A DNA stretch of 64,000 nt, from contig SECP01000038.1 in assembly GCA_004193285.1 (NCBI GenBank), positions 71,740-135,739 of the forward strand. Direction: 5' to 3'. This document shows, piece by piece, positions 41,249 to 49,547 of this stretch. The translations under genes were made by a program, and so were the position numbers. Below the pieces are notes generated by a model. The model searched no databases. It was not told where the DNA came from and was given only the letters and a program-made list of their open reading frames with translations. The stretch comes from Myxococcales bacterium (GTDB lineage Bacteria; Myxococcota_A; Polyangia; Polyangiales; Polyangiaceae). Position 1 is the stretch's first letter; each line of letters begins with the position of its first letter.

Positions 41249-42781
41249 TCAGTCGAAGCCCGGCGCGCCGAGCACGAAATTCTGCGCGTACCCGCGGGTA
41301 CGGTTTTCGATGGCGACGGTGACGGTGCCGTCCGCGGCGTAGCGGTAACGCTCCACGATCTCCTCCTCCCACAGCTCCGGTCGGCGCTCGGCCGCCGCTG
41401 CCGCGAGGTCGGATACGCCGCGCAGCGCGGGGTCGTAGGGGAAGTAGATGTCACCCCAAGGCGTGAGATCACCGCACGGTTGCCCGCCGTCCGAGAGCTC
41501 GCTGCACTCCAAGAAGCGCAGGTGGCCCACCGCGTGCTGCGGCCGGTACATGCGCTCGATGACGAACGCGTCGCCGTCCGGCAGCTCACCCTTGCGCAAG
41601 ATGGGGTCGAAGACCTTCTCGCGCCCGTATTCGCCTTCGCGCCAAACGCCGAAGTGGCGCGTCACCGCTTCGCGAACGAAGAGCGCCGCCTCCGGGTCCG
41701 CGGCGATGGCCAGGCCGATCGCGGTCGCGGCGTGCGGCTGGGGCGCTAGCTGCACCTTGCGCTTGTACTTCTCGCGCAGCGCGCGGGTGACGGCCGGGAA
41801 TGCGGTCGCGCCGCCGACCAGGTAGATGGCGCCAAGCTCGCGCGGGTTCTCCGGATCGATGCCGAAGCCGGTCAGGCTCGAGAATACCCGCTCCAGCATG
41901 GCCATGGTGCGCTCCACCATCGGCTCCGTCTCCGCGTACACGTCGGCCAAATCCAGCAGGAGGTCAGGGGCGCCGTCGAGCACGTGACCTAGCTCGACCA
42001 GCATGCGACGACTGCTGGGGCCGAGCGCCTCCTTGGCCACGCGGCACACCTCCAGCAGACGCGTGCGTGTCAGGAGCGACAAGCTCGACTCGGCGATGCC
42101 CGCTTCGCGCAGCGCCACGCGCAAGATGGCGGCGTCGAAGTCGTCACCGCCCAGCTCGGAGATGCCTTCGCTCGTGATGAGCTCGAACCGGCGATCCTGG
42201 AGCGACACCGCCGAGGTATCGAAGGTCCCGCCGCCGAGGTCGTACACGACGACGTAGCGCTTGGGGCTTCGCTTACCAACCGCGCCCAGATTGCGGTGCG
42301 CGAACTCGATGGCGGCCGCGGTCGGCTCGTTCACCATCCCCAGCACTTTGAAACCCGCACGCCGAAACGCGTCCAGCGTGAGGTAGCGCTGCCGAGTGCT
42401 GGCGTTGGCCGGCACCGCGACCATGGCCTCGAGCGGCTCGTCGGGCGCGACGTCCAAGTTGCTGCTCTCGTAGATGCGGCGCTTCAGCTCTTCCAAGTAG
42501 CGCGTCGTGAGCTCCAGCGCAGAGACGGGGCCGAGCGCGCCCAGCGGCTCGTCGGGCGACACGCGGCTCACCGCGCGCTTGATGGACCGGAGCGCGCCGC
42601 CCACGTCTGCCCCCAGCTCGGCGTCCCAGCCGAGGGTGAGCTTGTTGCCGCGCCGCGAGGCGATGCCCGGAATGTAGTCGCAGTAGCCGGTCCCGCTCTC
42701 GAACGACACGACCGGGTAGCGCCCGTCCACCGCGGCGGCGACGACCGTGCGAGTGGTTCCGAAATCGATACCGAGTCGCAT
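41249..42781 (-). CDS. Divergent Hsp70-family ATPase (not DnaK)
   Basis: About 510 residues from ATG 42781. The actin-like ATPase is intact: GIDFGTTRTVVAAAVDG (phosphate 1), LRSIKRAV (catalytic Lys), VNEPTAAAIEFAHR, VVYDLGGGTFDTSAVS (phosphate 2), and IYLVGGATAFPAVTRAL (adenosine). After about residue 390 the linker motif and the beta-sandwich substrate domain of DnaK are not recognisable; the tail (HFGVWREGEYGREKVFDPIL onward) looks like the short HscC/YegD-like tails. No J-domain or GrpE gene is near. It may be a specialised or non-chaperone Hsp70. Confidence 0.88.
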   Translation of the reverse strand: MRLGIDFGTTRTVVAAAVDGRYPVVSFESGTGYCDYIPGIASRRGNKLTLGWDAELGADVGGALRSIKRAVSRVSPDEPLGALGPVSALELTTRYLEELKRRIYESSNLDVAPDEPLEAMVAVPANASTRQRYLTLDAFRRAGFKVLGMVNEPTAAAIEFAHRNLGAVGKRSPKRYVVVYDLGGGTFDTSAVSLQDRRFELITSEGISELGGDDFDAAILRVALREAGIAESSLSLLTRTRLLEVCRVAKEALGPSSRRMLVELGHVLDGAPDLLLDLADVYAETEPMVERTMAMLERVFSSLTGFGIDPENPRELGAIYLVGGATAFPAVTRALREKYKRKVQLAPQPHAATAIGLAIAADPEAALFVREAVTRHFGVWREGEYGREKVFDPILRKGELPDGDAFVIERMYRPQHAVGHLRFLECSELSDGGQPCGDLTPWGDIYFPYDPALRGVSDLAAAAAERRPELWEEEIVERYRYAADGTVTVAIENRTRGYAQNFVLGAPGFD

Positions 42782-42875
42782 GACCCGGACGAGTGTCGTA
42801 GCTTTTCCGCGATTGGCCAAGTGCCGGGGCGCATGACCTCACAAGCGCGCGTATTCTGGGGGTAGGCCGGGTTTG

Positions 42876-42936
42876 GCTGCCCAGCTGGGCAGCTCGCGCT
42901 GGAACGGGCGGCTGCCTGGGGTCCGGCGCCGCCCGT
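42876..42936 (-). terminator. Hairpins after the LysR gene, possible terminator
   Basis: A perfect 9-bp stem (ACGGGCGGC 42904-42912 / GCCGCCCGT 42928-42936) begins in the stop codon of the minus-strand LysR gene. An 18-bp perfect palindrome (GCTGCCCAGCTGGGCAGC, 42876-42893) follows. Neither has a T-run. Confidence 0.4.
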
Positions 42937-43901
42937 TACCGCGCGGAAACCGAGCGCCGCTTCTTGGGCGGCAGCTTCGAGCCGAAGAGCTCGCCGCTCA
43001 CTTCGGTGACGAGCTCGCGCAGCCAGCGCTGCGCCGGCTCCAGCTCCAAGCGCTGGTGCCAGAGCATCGCGAAGCCGAAGCGCGGCAGCTCGATGGGTGG
43101 CGGCAACGCGCGGAGGCCGTAGCGCTCGGCCAGCTTCACCCCCAAACGCTGAGGCATCGTGCTCAAGAAATCAGTCTCCGCGACCACGATGGGAGCGACG
43201 AGGAAATTCGAGACGCGCAGCGCGACGCGGCGCTCCAGGCCTCGCGCCGCCAGCTCCGTATCCACCAAGCTGCCGGACGTACCGGAAGGCGCGACCACGA
43301 CGTGACGCGCGGCGAGGTAGCTCTGTATCGTCAGCCTTTTCGCGATGCGCGGGTGCCCACGCCGCACGAGGCACACGAAGTCATCGTCGAAGAGCGACTG
43401 ATTTTGCAGCGTGCCAGCGTGACGGCCGCTCACCTGCAGACCCAGGTCCATGTTGCCCGCGGCGATCTGCTCTTCCAGATCGGGCGCGCTGACCACGTTC
43501 AAATCCACGTGGGGAGCGGCGCTCTGTACTGCGCGCAGGAGCGGGCCCAGGACGACGGCCTGGAGGTAGTCGGCCATGCCCAGCGTGAAACGCCTGCGCG
43601 CGGTCCCCGGCTCGAACTCGGGCTCGCCGTCGATCGCGGCTTTCAAGTCCGAGAGACCGCGCTCCAGTGTCGGCAAGAGCCGCTCCGCGCGCGGCGTGAG
43701 CACGAGGGCGCGGCCACGCCGCACGAGGAGTGGGTCGCCGTACAACTCGCGCAGGCGCGATAGCGCGTGGCTGGTCGCGGATTGACTCAGACCAATGCGC
43801 TCGGCGGCGCGCGTGACGTGCCGCTCCGTGAGCAGCGCCCGCAGCACCACCAGCAGGTTCAGGTCCACGGCGGACAGCGAGGTTTCATGCAGCATCTGCA
43901 T
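42936..43901 (-). CDS. LysR-family transcriptional regulator
   Basis: About 321 residues from ATG 43901 (MQMLHETSLSAVDLNLLVVL); ATG 43895 is an alternative. The winged HTH (about 13-70) reads RHVTRAAERIGLSQSATSHALSRLRELYGDPLLVRRG. This is the NodD/ToxR-like subgroup (SQSATSHAL). The substrate domain follows (RRFTLGMADYLQAVVLGPLL). It faces the NmrA-type gene across 78 bases and most likely regulates it. Confidence 0.92.
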   Translation of the reverse strand: MQMLHETSLSAVDLNLLVVLRALLTERHVTRAAERIGLSQSATSHALSRLRELYGDPLLVRRGRALVLTPRAERLLPTLERGLSDLKAAIDGEPEFEPGTARRRFTLGMADYLQAVVLGPLLRAVQSAAPHVDLNVVSAPDLEEQIAAGNMDLGLQVSGRHAGTLQNQSLFDDDFVCLVRRGHPRIAKRLTIQSYLAARHVVVAPSGTSGSLVDTELAARGLERRVALRVSNFLVAPIVVAETDFLSTMPQRLGVKLAERYGLRALPPPIELPRFGFAMLWHQRLELEPAQRWLRELVTEVSGELFGSKLPPKKRRSVSAR

Positions 43902-43944
43902 GATTGTAGTGCCAACAGTGCATTGGACACATGCCTTGATTGCA
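43897..43944. promoter_or_regulatory. Three TGCA half-sites at 22-bp spacing between LysR and NmrA genes
   Basis: TGCA occurs at 43897-43900, 43919-43922 and 43941-43944, exactly 22 bases apart, so on the same helix face. The first overlaps the LysR start. This is compatible with a LysR operator and autoregulation but is a weak, short signal. Confidence 0.35.
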
Positions 43945-43979
43945 CCCAAGCTCCTCCCTCGAAAGCAGGAGAAAACAGC

Positions 43980-44840
43980 ATGTTCGTCATCACTGGAGCC
44001 ACCGGAAATACGGGTTCTGTCGTCGCCAAATCGCTGCTCGCAGCCGGCCAGCAGGTGCGGGCCGTCGTGCGGGACGAAACCAAGGCCCAAGAGCTGAGGG
44101 CGCTCGGCGCCGAGCTGTTCGTCGCGGACATGACCGATACGGCGGCGCTGGAGCGCGCGGTCACGGGCGCGCAGGGCGTCTACTTCTTGTCGCCTCCGGA
44201 CATGGCGGCGCGCGACTTCGTCGCCGAGCGGCGAGAGCTCACCGAGCGCCAGGTCTCCGCGCTCGCCCGCGCGAAGGTACCGCACTTGGTCTTGCTCTCG
44301 TCGCTCGGCGCGCAGCACGCGGACGGCACCGGCCCCATCCGCACCCTCCACAACGTGGAGCAGCAGCTGCGCCGCGCCGGCATTCCTTCCACGTTCGTGC
44401 GCGCGGCCTACTTCGTCGAGAATTGGGGCGCGGTCGCGCATCCCGTCAAGCAGGACGGCGTGCTACCGAGCTTCCTCGACCTGGACACGCCCGCGCCGAT
44501 GGTGAGCACGCCGGACATTGGCAAGACGGCAGCGCGCGCCCTGCTGGAAGGGCCTCGCGGCTTCCGCGCGGTCGAGCTCTCGGGTCCGACCGACCCGACG
44601 CCGAAGGAGCTCGCCGCGGTCGGCAGCAAGCTTCTCGGTCGGCCGATCCAGGCGGTGCAGGCGCCGCTGGAAGCGGTCGTCCCCACCTTCACCTCGTTTG
44701 GCATCTCGCAGAACGTGGCCGAGCTGTACCGCGAGATGTACGTCGGAATCGGCAGCGGCCGCGTTGCGGCGGAGCCCGGAAACGAGAGCGTGCGCGGCGT
44801 CACCTCCGTAGAAGAGACTCTGCGGGCGCTGTGGGGCTGA
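43980..44840 (+). CDS. NmrA-family NAD(P)-binding protein
   Basis: About 286 residues from ATG 43980, with AGGAG at 43967-43971. Rossmann start MFVITGATGNTGSVVAKSLL (GATGNTG), VRAVVRDETK after beta-2, FVADMTDTAALERAVTGAQGVYFLSPPD, VPHLVLLSSLGAQHADGTGP. This is the NmrA/HSCARG/azoreductase-like QorB group: NADP-binding redox sensor or quinone reductase. The open frame begins at 43,767 but that part is antisense of the LysR gene. Paralogous in layout to the pair at 7.7-9.6 kb. Confidence 0.92.
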   Translation: MFVITGATGNTGSVVAKSLLAAGQQVRAVVRDETKAQELRALGAELFVADMTDTAALERAVTGAQGVYFLSPPDMAARDFVAERRELTERQVSALARAKVPHLVLLSSLGAQHADGTGPIRTLHNVEQQLRRAGIPSTFVRAAYFVENWGAVAHPVKQDGVLPSFLDLDTPAPMVSTPDIGKTAARALLEGPRGFRAVELSGPTDPTPKELAAVGSKLLGRPIQAVQAPLEAVVPTFTSFGISQNVAELYREMYVGIGSGRVAAEPGNESVRGVTSVEETLRALWG

Positions 44841-44888
44841 GGGGGGGCGAGGCTACGAGCCGCCCGCGAACACGGCTAAGATGGCAGC

Positions 44889-45374
44889 ATGAAGCTCACG
44901 AAGCCGAGCGCGTCCTTGGTGACTGAATTCAAGCACGTGGCTTCGCAGGTGCCGCACGCACAGCCGCGTAAAATGTTCGGTTACGACGCGTTGTTCGTGA
45001 ACGGCAACATGGCGATCGGGCTGTGGCGAAACACGTGCGTTGCCAAGCTTTCGTCCGCGGACCAAGCCGCGCTGCTCGCTCGCGGCGCGGCCACTCCGTT
45101 CGAGCCGATGAAAGGCCGGGTGATGACGGGCTGGCTCGAGCTGTCGGAAGAGCTAGCGCACGATCCGGAGGAGCTCCTGAGCTGGGCGGAGCGCGCGGTT
45201 GCGTACACCGCGACCTTGCCGCCCAAGGTGCGGGCGCCGAAGACCGCCGGCGCCAAGCCCAGCAAAGCCGTCGCCAAGAAGAGCACCAAGAAAGCCCCCA
45301 AGAAGAGCGCCAAGAAGAGCGCCGAAGGCGTGCTCACGCCGCGGCGCCGCTCAGGCGTGGGGTCCAAACCGTGA
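44889..45374 (+). CDS. TfoX N-terminal-domain protein with Lys/Ala-rich tail
   Basis: 161 residues. Residues about 15-100 are the TfoX_N fold: RKMFGYDALFVNGNMAIGLWRNTCVAKLS, GATPFEPMKG-like RGAATPFEPMKGRVMTGWLEL. The last 45 residues are histone H1-like (KPSKAVAKKSTKKAPKKSAKKSAEG), rich in Lys and Ala, a feature seen in DNA-binding tails. The final 41 bases overlap the convergent cyclase gene. TfoX proteins regulate competence in gamma-proteobacteria; the single-domain form here, with a DNA-binding-like tail, has unknown role. Confidence 0.88.
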   Translation: MKLTKPSASLVTEFKHVASQVPHAQPRKMFGYDALFVNGNMAIGLWRNTCVAKLSSADQAALLARGAATPFEPMKGRVMTGWLELSEELAHDPEELLSWAERAVAYTATLPPKVRAPKTAGAKPSKAVAKKSTKKAPKKSAKKSAEGVLTPRRRSGVGSKP

Positions 45375-47466
45375 CGCGGTTACGACCCCCGCGTTTGGAA
45401 GCGTAGAGCGCTTCGTCCGTGGCTTTGAACAGCTGCTCCCAGGCTTGGCCGGCAGTGCCGAACGGCGCGACACCAATGGAGCAGGTGACTTGGAAGGGAC
45501 CGAGCTCGCTGTGGAACTTCACCGCCGCGAGCTCGGTGCGGATCCGTTCGGCCAGCAGCTCCGCGCCGCGGTCGTCCGTCTCCTCGCACACGACGACGAA
45601 CTCTTCGCCCCCGAAGCGGCCGACCGCGTCCGTGTCGCGCTTCACGCGCTTGAGCACGTCCGCGAAGCCTTTGATCACGACGTCACCGACGTCGTGGCCG
45701 TACGTGTCGTTGACCTTCTTGAAATGGTCGATGTCGCAGACGAGCAGGCTCAGCGGCTTGTTGAAGCGCTTGGCGCTCTTCAGCTTTTGACCGCCAACCT
45801 CGGTGAGCGCGCGCTTGTTGTACAGCCCGGTGAGGCCGTCCAAGGTGGCCATCTCTTCGAGGCGGGCGAGCATTCGCGCGTTGGCGAGCGAGACCGCGAC
45901 GTGGCTGGCCAAGACCTCGAGGGTGGGGCGCACCGTGTCGCCGAAGGTGCCTTTCCGCTTGGAGCCGAGCACCAAGGTACCGAGCGCGCGCTCGTGGACG
46001 AGCAGCGGCAAGACCAAAAGTGACGGCATATCCGGGGGAACCAGGCGGCGCGTGAACACGACTTGGCGCGCAGGGTCGTAGTCGCCGCGGTAAGGCAGCG
46101 CGTGGCGGTTTGCGACCACCATCGAGACGAGGCCGGAGTTGTGCTTGAAGCGCTGACCGACGAGCTCGCTCGAGCCTTCGCCCGAGACCGCGCAGATTTC
46201 GTGCTCGCTCGTGTTGCGGTCGAACAAGGTGACGACCGCGAAGTCGAACGCGGCAAACTCGCGCGCCCCATTGACGCCCGCTTCGATGACCTGCGCCTCG
46301 GTGGTGGCGGCGCTGAGCGCGCCCGCGGCGCGGTACAGCTTGCCCTGCTCCACCTTGGCGCGCTCGAGCTGCACGAAGACGCGCTCGTTCTCTATGGCGC
46401 GCAAGATGAAGTGAGCGGCGCCGTTCAGGGTCGCTTGCTCCTCCTCGCTGAAGGGCTCGCGTGACTCACGGTCCACCACCAGGAGGCCGCGCGGCTGACC
46501 GTGATCGAGCAGCGGGGTGCAGCAGGCGCTGCCGATGGCCGGCTTGCGTGAATAGTACGGCACGTGCTGGCCCGCTTTGGGCCCTGCAAGCGCGAGGGGC
46601 TCGAGCTTGGCCAATACTGCCCCGAAAATGCCGTCCCGAACCCCAAAAGGCCCGGGCAAGATCGCGTCCTCGCTGGTGGACAGCTCCTGGATGCTCAGGC
46701 TCTGGCCGGCTGCGTCCATTCCGAGCAAAACCGCGGTGCGCAAGCCCAGAGTGCGGCGCAGCAGGGAGAGCGCAAACTCCACTGCTTGATGAATCTCGTC
46801 CACGCCGGAGCGCAGCAAGCGCTCCTCGTCGTTCTTGGCCGGCGAGAGCGCGCGCTCCTGAGCGCTCGCGGGCGCGCCGATCAGCCGATACGACCGCGCC
46901 GCGTCTTTCATCTTCTTGAGCTCGGTCTCGATGCGCTGGCGAGAGACGCGGCGGATGCGCGCTATCTCCGCGCGGAAGACGAGCATGTTCAAGAAGGCGA
47001 ACACGCCGAGCAAGACCGAGTGCTCGATCAGGTTACCGTGGCCGCGAAAGGCGATGAACGTCAGCGCGGACTCGAGCAGCACCGCGAACGTCACCGTGAG
47101 CACGGTCGCGGCCGGGCGCGCGAAGCTGGCGGTCAGCATCACGAGCGCGTACAGGACCGGGTACGCCGCGCCCTCGAGGCCGCCCCGGGTGTGGAGCACC
47201 GCCGCGAAGGCGAGCACGACCAGGTGCGTGAACAGCTCCGCGTCCAGCCGGGCCGTCTCTTCCACGACTGCGCGCTGGTGGCGCTGCCAGGCGCGGTAGC
47301 CGAGGGAGAGGGCGAAGCCGGCGCCCACCAAGTAGCCGAGCGCTTCCGGCACTGGCTCGGTCTCGGAGTAGACGACGAACGCACCAAAACCTAGCGCCAG
47401 CAGGGCGCCGGCCGTCCGAGCGATCAGCTGTTGAGTCGAGAGGGCGACGCGGACGAGCGGGTCCAT
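45334..47466 (-). CDS. Membrane GAF-GAF-GGDEF diguanylate cyclase
   Basis: 710 residues. About six membrane helices (1-165), a coiled-coil linker (RQRIETELKKMKDAARS), two GAF-like sensor domains (about 225-370 and 385-530), and a complete GGDEF domain (about 545-700): LTGLYNKRALTEV, CDIDHFKKVNDTYGHDVGD, active site GGEEF, with an I-site RDTD five residues before it. It makes c-di-GMP in response to small-molecule or redox signals. The 3' end overlaps the TfoX gene by 41 bases; the histidine-kinase gene starts 79 bases upstream in the opposite direction. Confidence 0.94.
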   Translation of the reverse strand: MDPLVRVALSTQQLIARTAGALLALGFGAFVVYSETEPVPEALGYLVGAGFALSLGYRAWQRHQRAVVEETARLDAELFTHLVVLAFAAVLHTRGGLEGAAYPVLYALVMLTASFARPAATVLTVTFAVLLESALTFIAFRGHGNLIEHSVLLGVFAFLNMLVFRAEIARIRRVSRQRIETELKKMKDAARSYRLIGAPASAQERALSPAKNDEERLLRSGVDEIHQAVEFALSLLRRTLGLRTAVLLGMDAAGQSLSIQELSTSEDAILPGPFGVRDGIFGAVLAKLEPLALAGPKAGQHVPYYSRKPAIGSACCTPLLDHGQPRGLLVVDRESREPFSEEEQATLNGAAHFILRAIENERVFVQLERAKVEQGKLYRAAGALSAATTEAQVIEAGVNGAREFAAFDFAVVTLFDRNTSEHEICAVSGEGSSELVGQRFKHNSGLVSMVVANRHALPYRGDYDPARQVVFTRRLVPPDMPSLLVLPLLVHERALGTLVLGSKRKGTFGDTVRPTLEVLASHVAVSLANARMLARLEEMATLDGLTGLYNKRALTEVGGQKLKSAKRFNKPLSLLVCDIDHFKKVNDTYGHDVGDVVIKGFADVLKRVKRDTDAVGRFGGEEFVVVCEETDDRGAELLAERIRTELAAVKFHSELGPFQVTCSIGVAPFGTAGQAWEQLFKATDEALYASKRGGRNRVTVWTPRLSGAAA

Positions 47467-47544
47467 CCAGAGTCCTTGCCCGTATCAGCTCGCGCCGGGC
47501 GCGGCCCAGTTTGTCGAACATCTGAGCTCGGCTAGCGTGGGCCC

Positions 47545-49014
47545 GTGCGCGGCGGCCTTCGGCTCCAAATTTTGTTGCTCTTGGGCGGCCTGCTGCTCTT
47601 GGCGTTCGTGCCGCTGTTCTACGCGGTCGCCACTTATACGAGCGTGACCCTGCAGCAGCTTCGGGTCGGGCACGCCCGAGCGCTCGGCCGCGCCATCGCC
47701 GCCCACGTGGCGGAGGCGCGAGAGCGACGGAGCGAGGCCGAGCTGATGGGCCTACTGCGGGCGGAGGTTGGCACGGAGGGGGTGGAGGCCATCGGCGTCT
47801 ACTCGCCGGCCGGGCAGCAGCTCGCGGCGGCTGGCGAGCCGGAGGCGGTCGCGGCGCTGCCGCGCCGAGCCGCTAACCGTGAAGGGTTGCGGGAGCAGGG
47901 GACGGGCGCGGCCGTGCTCACGGTCACGGTCCCGAGCCCGGCTGGCGCGGTCGTCGCCGTGCTGCGCGTGGATGACCAATCCGCGCGGGCGGCGCCGCTG
48001 GTGCGCCTCGTCGGCCTGTACATGGCGCTCGTCGCGCTTTCGCTCTTGGTCATCGCGTACTTCGCGCTCACTCGGCTCATCGTGCGCCCGCTGGACGGGC
48101 TGTCGCGCGCCGCCGAGCGCGTCGCCAGCGGAGCCCGGCGGCTGCTCGTGCCCAAAACCTCCGTGCGGGAGCTCGCCCAGCTCGGCCAAAGCGTGGCGAT
48201 CATGACCGACCGGCTGCTCTTGGAGGAAGACAAGCTCCGCACCAAAATCGACGAAGTGGAGCGCGCCACCGTGCGCTTGAAAGAGGCGCAGGACCGCCTC
48301 GTGCGCAGCGAACGGCTCGCGTCGGTGGGGCGCCTCGCGGCTGGCCTGGCGCACGAGATCGGCAACCCGATTTCCGCCTTGATCGGCCTGCAAGACCTGG
48401 TGCTCGCGGGCGGGCTCACCCCGGAGGAGGAGCGCGACTTCCTGATCCGGATGCGCAAAGAGACGGAGCGCATCAACCGCATTTTGCGTGACCTGCTGCA
48501 ATTCGCGCGACCCGCGGCGGAGCGCATCTCGGATGAGGCAACGGCGGAGCCGGGGGACGTAGAAGCCGCTGCCCGCGACACCGCGGCCCTGGTTGCGCCG
48601 CAGCGCAGCCTCAAAGAAGTCGCCCTCGAGCTGGACGTACCGAGCGGTTTGCCCGCCGTGTCGCTGGGTCACGAGCCGCTGATGCAGGTCATCTTGAACC
48701 TGGTCATGAACGCGGCGGACGCGGTGGGGCCTGGCGGCAACGTGCGGATCAGCGCCGCGCCGGCCGGCAGCGGCGTGCGGCTCGCGGTAGAGGACGACGG
48801 CCCCGGAGTGGACGCGCGGGTGCAGGCGCAGCTGTTCGAGCCGTTCGTCACCACCAAGGAAGTCGGCAAAGGTACGGGCTTGGGGCTCGCGGTGTGCCGC
48901 GGCTTGGTGGAGGCCGCGGGCGGCACCATCACGCTGGATCGCGGCTACACGCGGGGCGCGCGCTTCGTGGTGGAGCTACCGGCCTCCAACTACTTGAGCG
49001 CTTCCAGGCAGTAG
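47545..49014 (+). CDS. Sensor histidine kinase (HAMP, HisKA, HATPase), NtrB-like
   Basis: 489 residues, GTG start. Two membrane helices (about 8-28 and 150-172) enclose a periplasmic sensor. HAMP-like LTRLIVRPLDGLSRAAERVASG follows. H-box LAAGLAHEIGNPISALIG, N-box ILNLVMNAADAV, G1 VEDDGPGVD, G2 GKGTGLGLAVC are complete. No response-regulator gene is adjacent, so it is an orphan kinase. The last 25 bases overlap the convergent gene at 48,990. Confidence 0.95.
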   Translation: MRGGLRLQILLLLGGLLLLAFVPLFYAVATYTSVTLQQLRVGHARALGRAIAAHVAEARERRSEAELMGLLRAEVGTEGVEAIGVYSPAGQQLAAAGEPEAVAALPRRAANREGLREQGTGAAVLTVTVPSPAGAVVAVLRVDDQSARAAPLVRLVGLYMALVALSLLVIAYFALTRLIVRPLDGLSRAAERVASGARRLLVPKTSVRELAQLGQSVAIMTDRLLLEEDKLRTKIDEVERATVRLKEAQDRLVRSERLASVGRLAAGLAHEIGNPISALIGLQDLVLAGGLTPEEERDFLIRMRKETERINRILRDLLQFARPAAERISDEATAEPGDVEAAARDTAALVAPQRSLKEVALELDVPSGLPAVSLGHEPLMQVILNLVMNAADAVGPGGNVRISAAPAGSGVRLAVEDDGPGVDARVQAQLFEPFVTTKEVGKGTGLGLAVCRGLVEAAGGTITLDRGYTRGARFVVELPASNYLSASRQ

Positions 49015-49547
49015 CGACGAATGTAACGTCGCAAGCCAGAGCCCAGCTCTTCGTCGTAGTAGCGCTGCGCCACGGCGCGCTTTTCGGGAGTGAGTCGGTC
49101 CTGACAGCTGGCGATGAGCTCGTAGCCGTCTTGCAGCACGTGCGCGTCCTCCGGGTACTCTTCTCGGTATTGCTGCAAGAGCCGGCGCAGTTCTGGAACA
49201 TTTTCGTTGTCCATCGCGCTGTTCAAGTCACCGACCAGGTTGTTCTCGCGGAAGATGCGCGCGTGCTCGGGCGTGTGGCCATGAGGAGCCATGCCGGAGG
49301 TGTCCACGTCGGTAGGACCTCCGGCGGGTCGGATGGGCTGACCATTCGGCAAGAAGTCTACCGTCGTCGTTTCTGGCGGCGCGGCGCGAACCGGAGCTAG
49401 CGGCAGCTCCGGCGCGCGGTCTACGGAGGCTTGCGCCACGGGCTCCGGAGGCGCCGGTACGGGGCGCAGCGCCCACCAGCCGGCCACGATGGCGAGCACG
49501 GCGGCGGCGCCGATTCCTACGCTGCGAGTGCGACCCGTCATGGCCAA
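48990..49547 (-). CDS. Hypothetical membrane-anchored periplasmic protein
   Basis: 185 residues. N-terminal anchor (VGIGAAAVLAIVAGWWAL), Pro/Ala linker (about 28-75), then an acidic helical part (ENNLVGDLNSAMDNENVPELRRLLQQYREEYPEDAHVLQDGY) with a TPR-like look, and ELGSGLRRYIRRYCLEALK at the end. No family recognised. It starts next to the peptidase gene's stop (49,548) with no gap, so it is probably cotranscribed with that gene. Confidence 0.7.
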   Translation of the reverse strand: MAMTGRTRSVGIGAAAVLAIVAGWWALRPVPAPPEPVAQASVDRAPELPLAPVRAAPPETTTVDFLPNGQPIRPAGGPTDVDTSGMAPHGHTPEHARIFRENNLVGDLNSAMDNENVPELRRLLQQYREEYPEDAHVLQDGYELIASCQDRLTPEKRAVAQRYYDEELGSGLRRYIRRYCLEALK

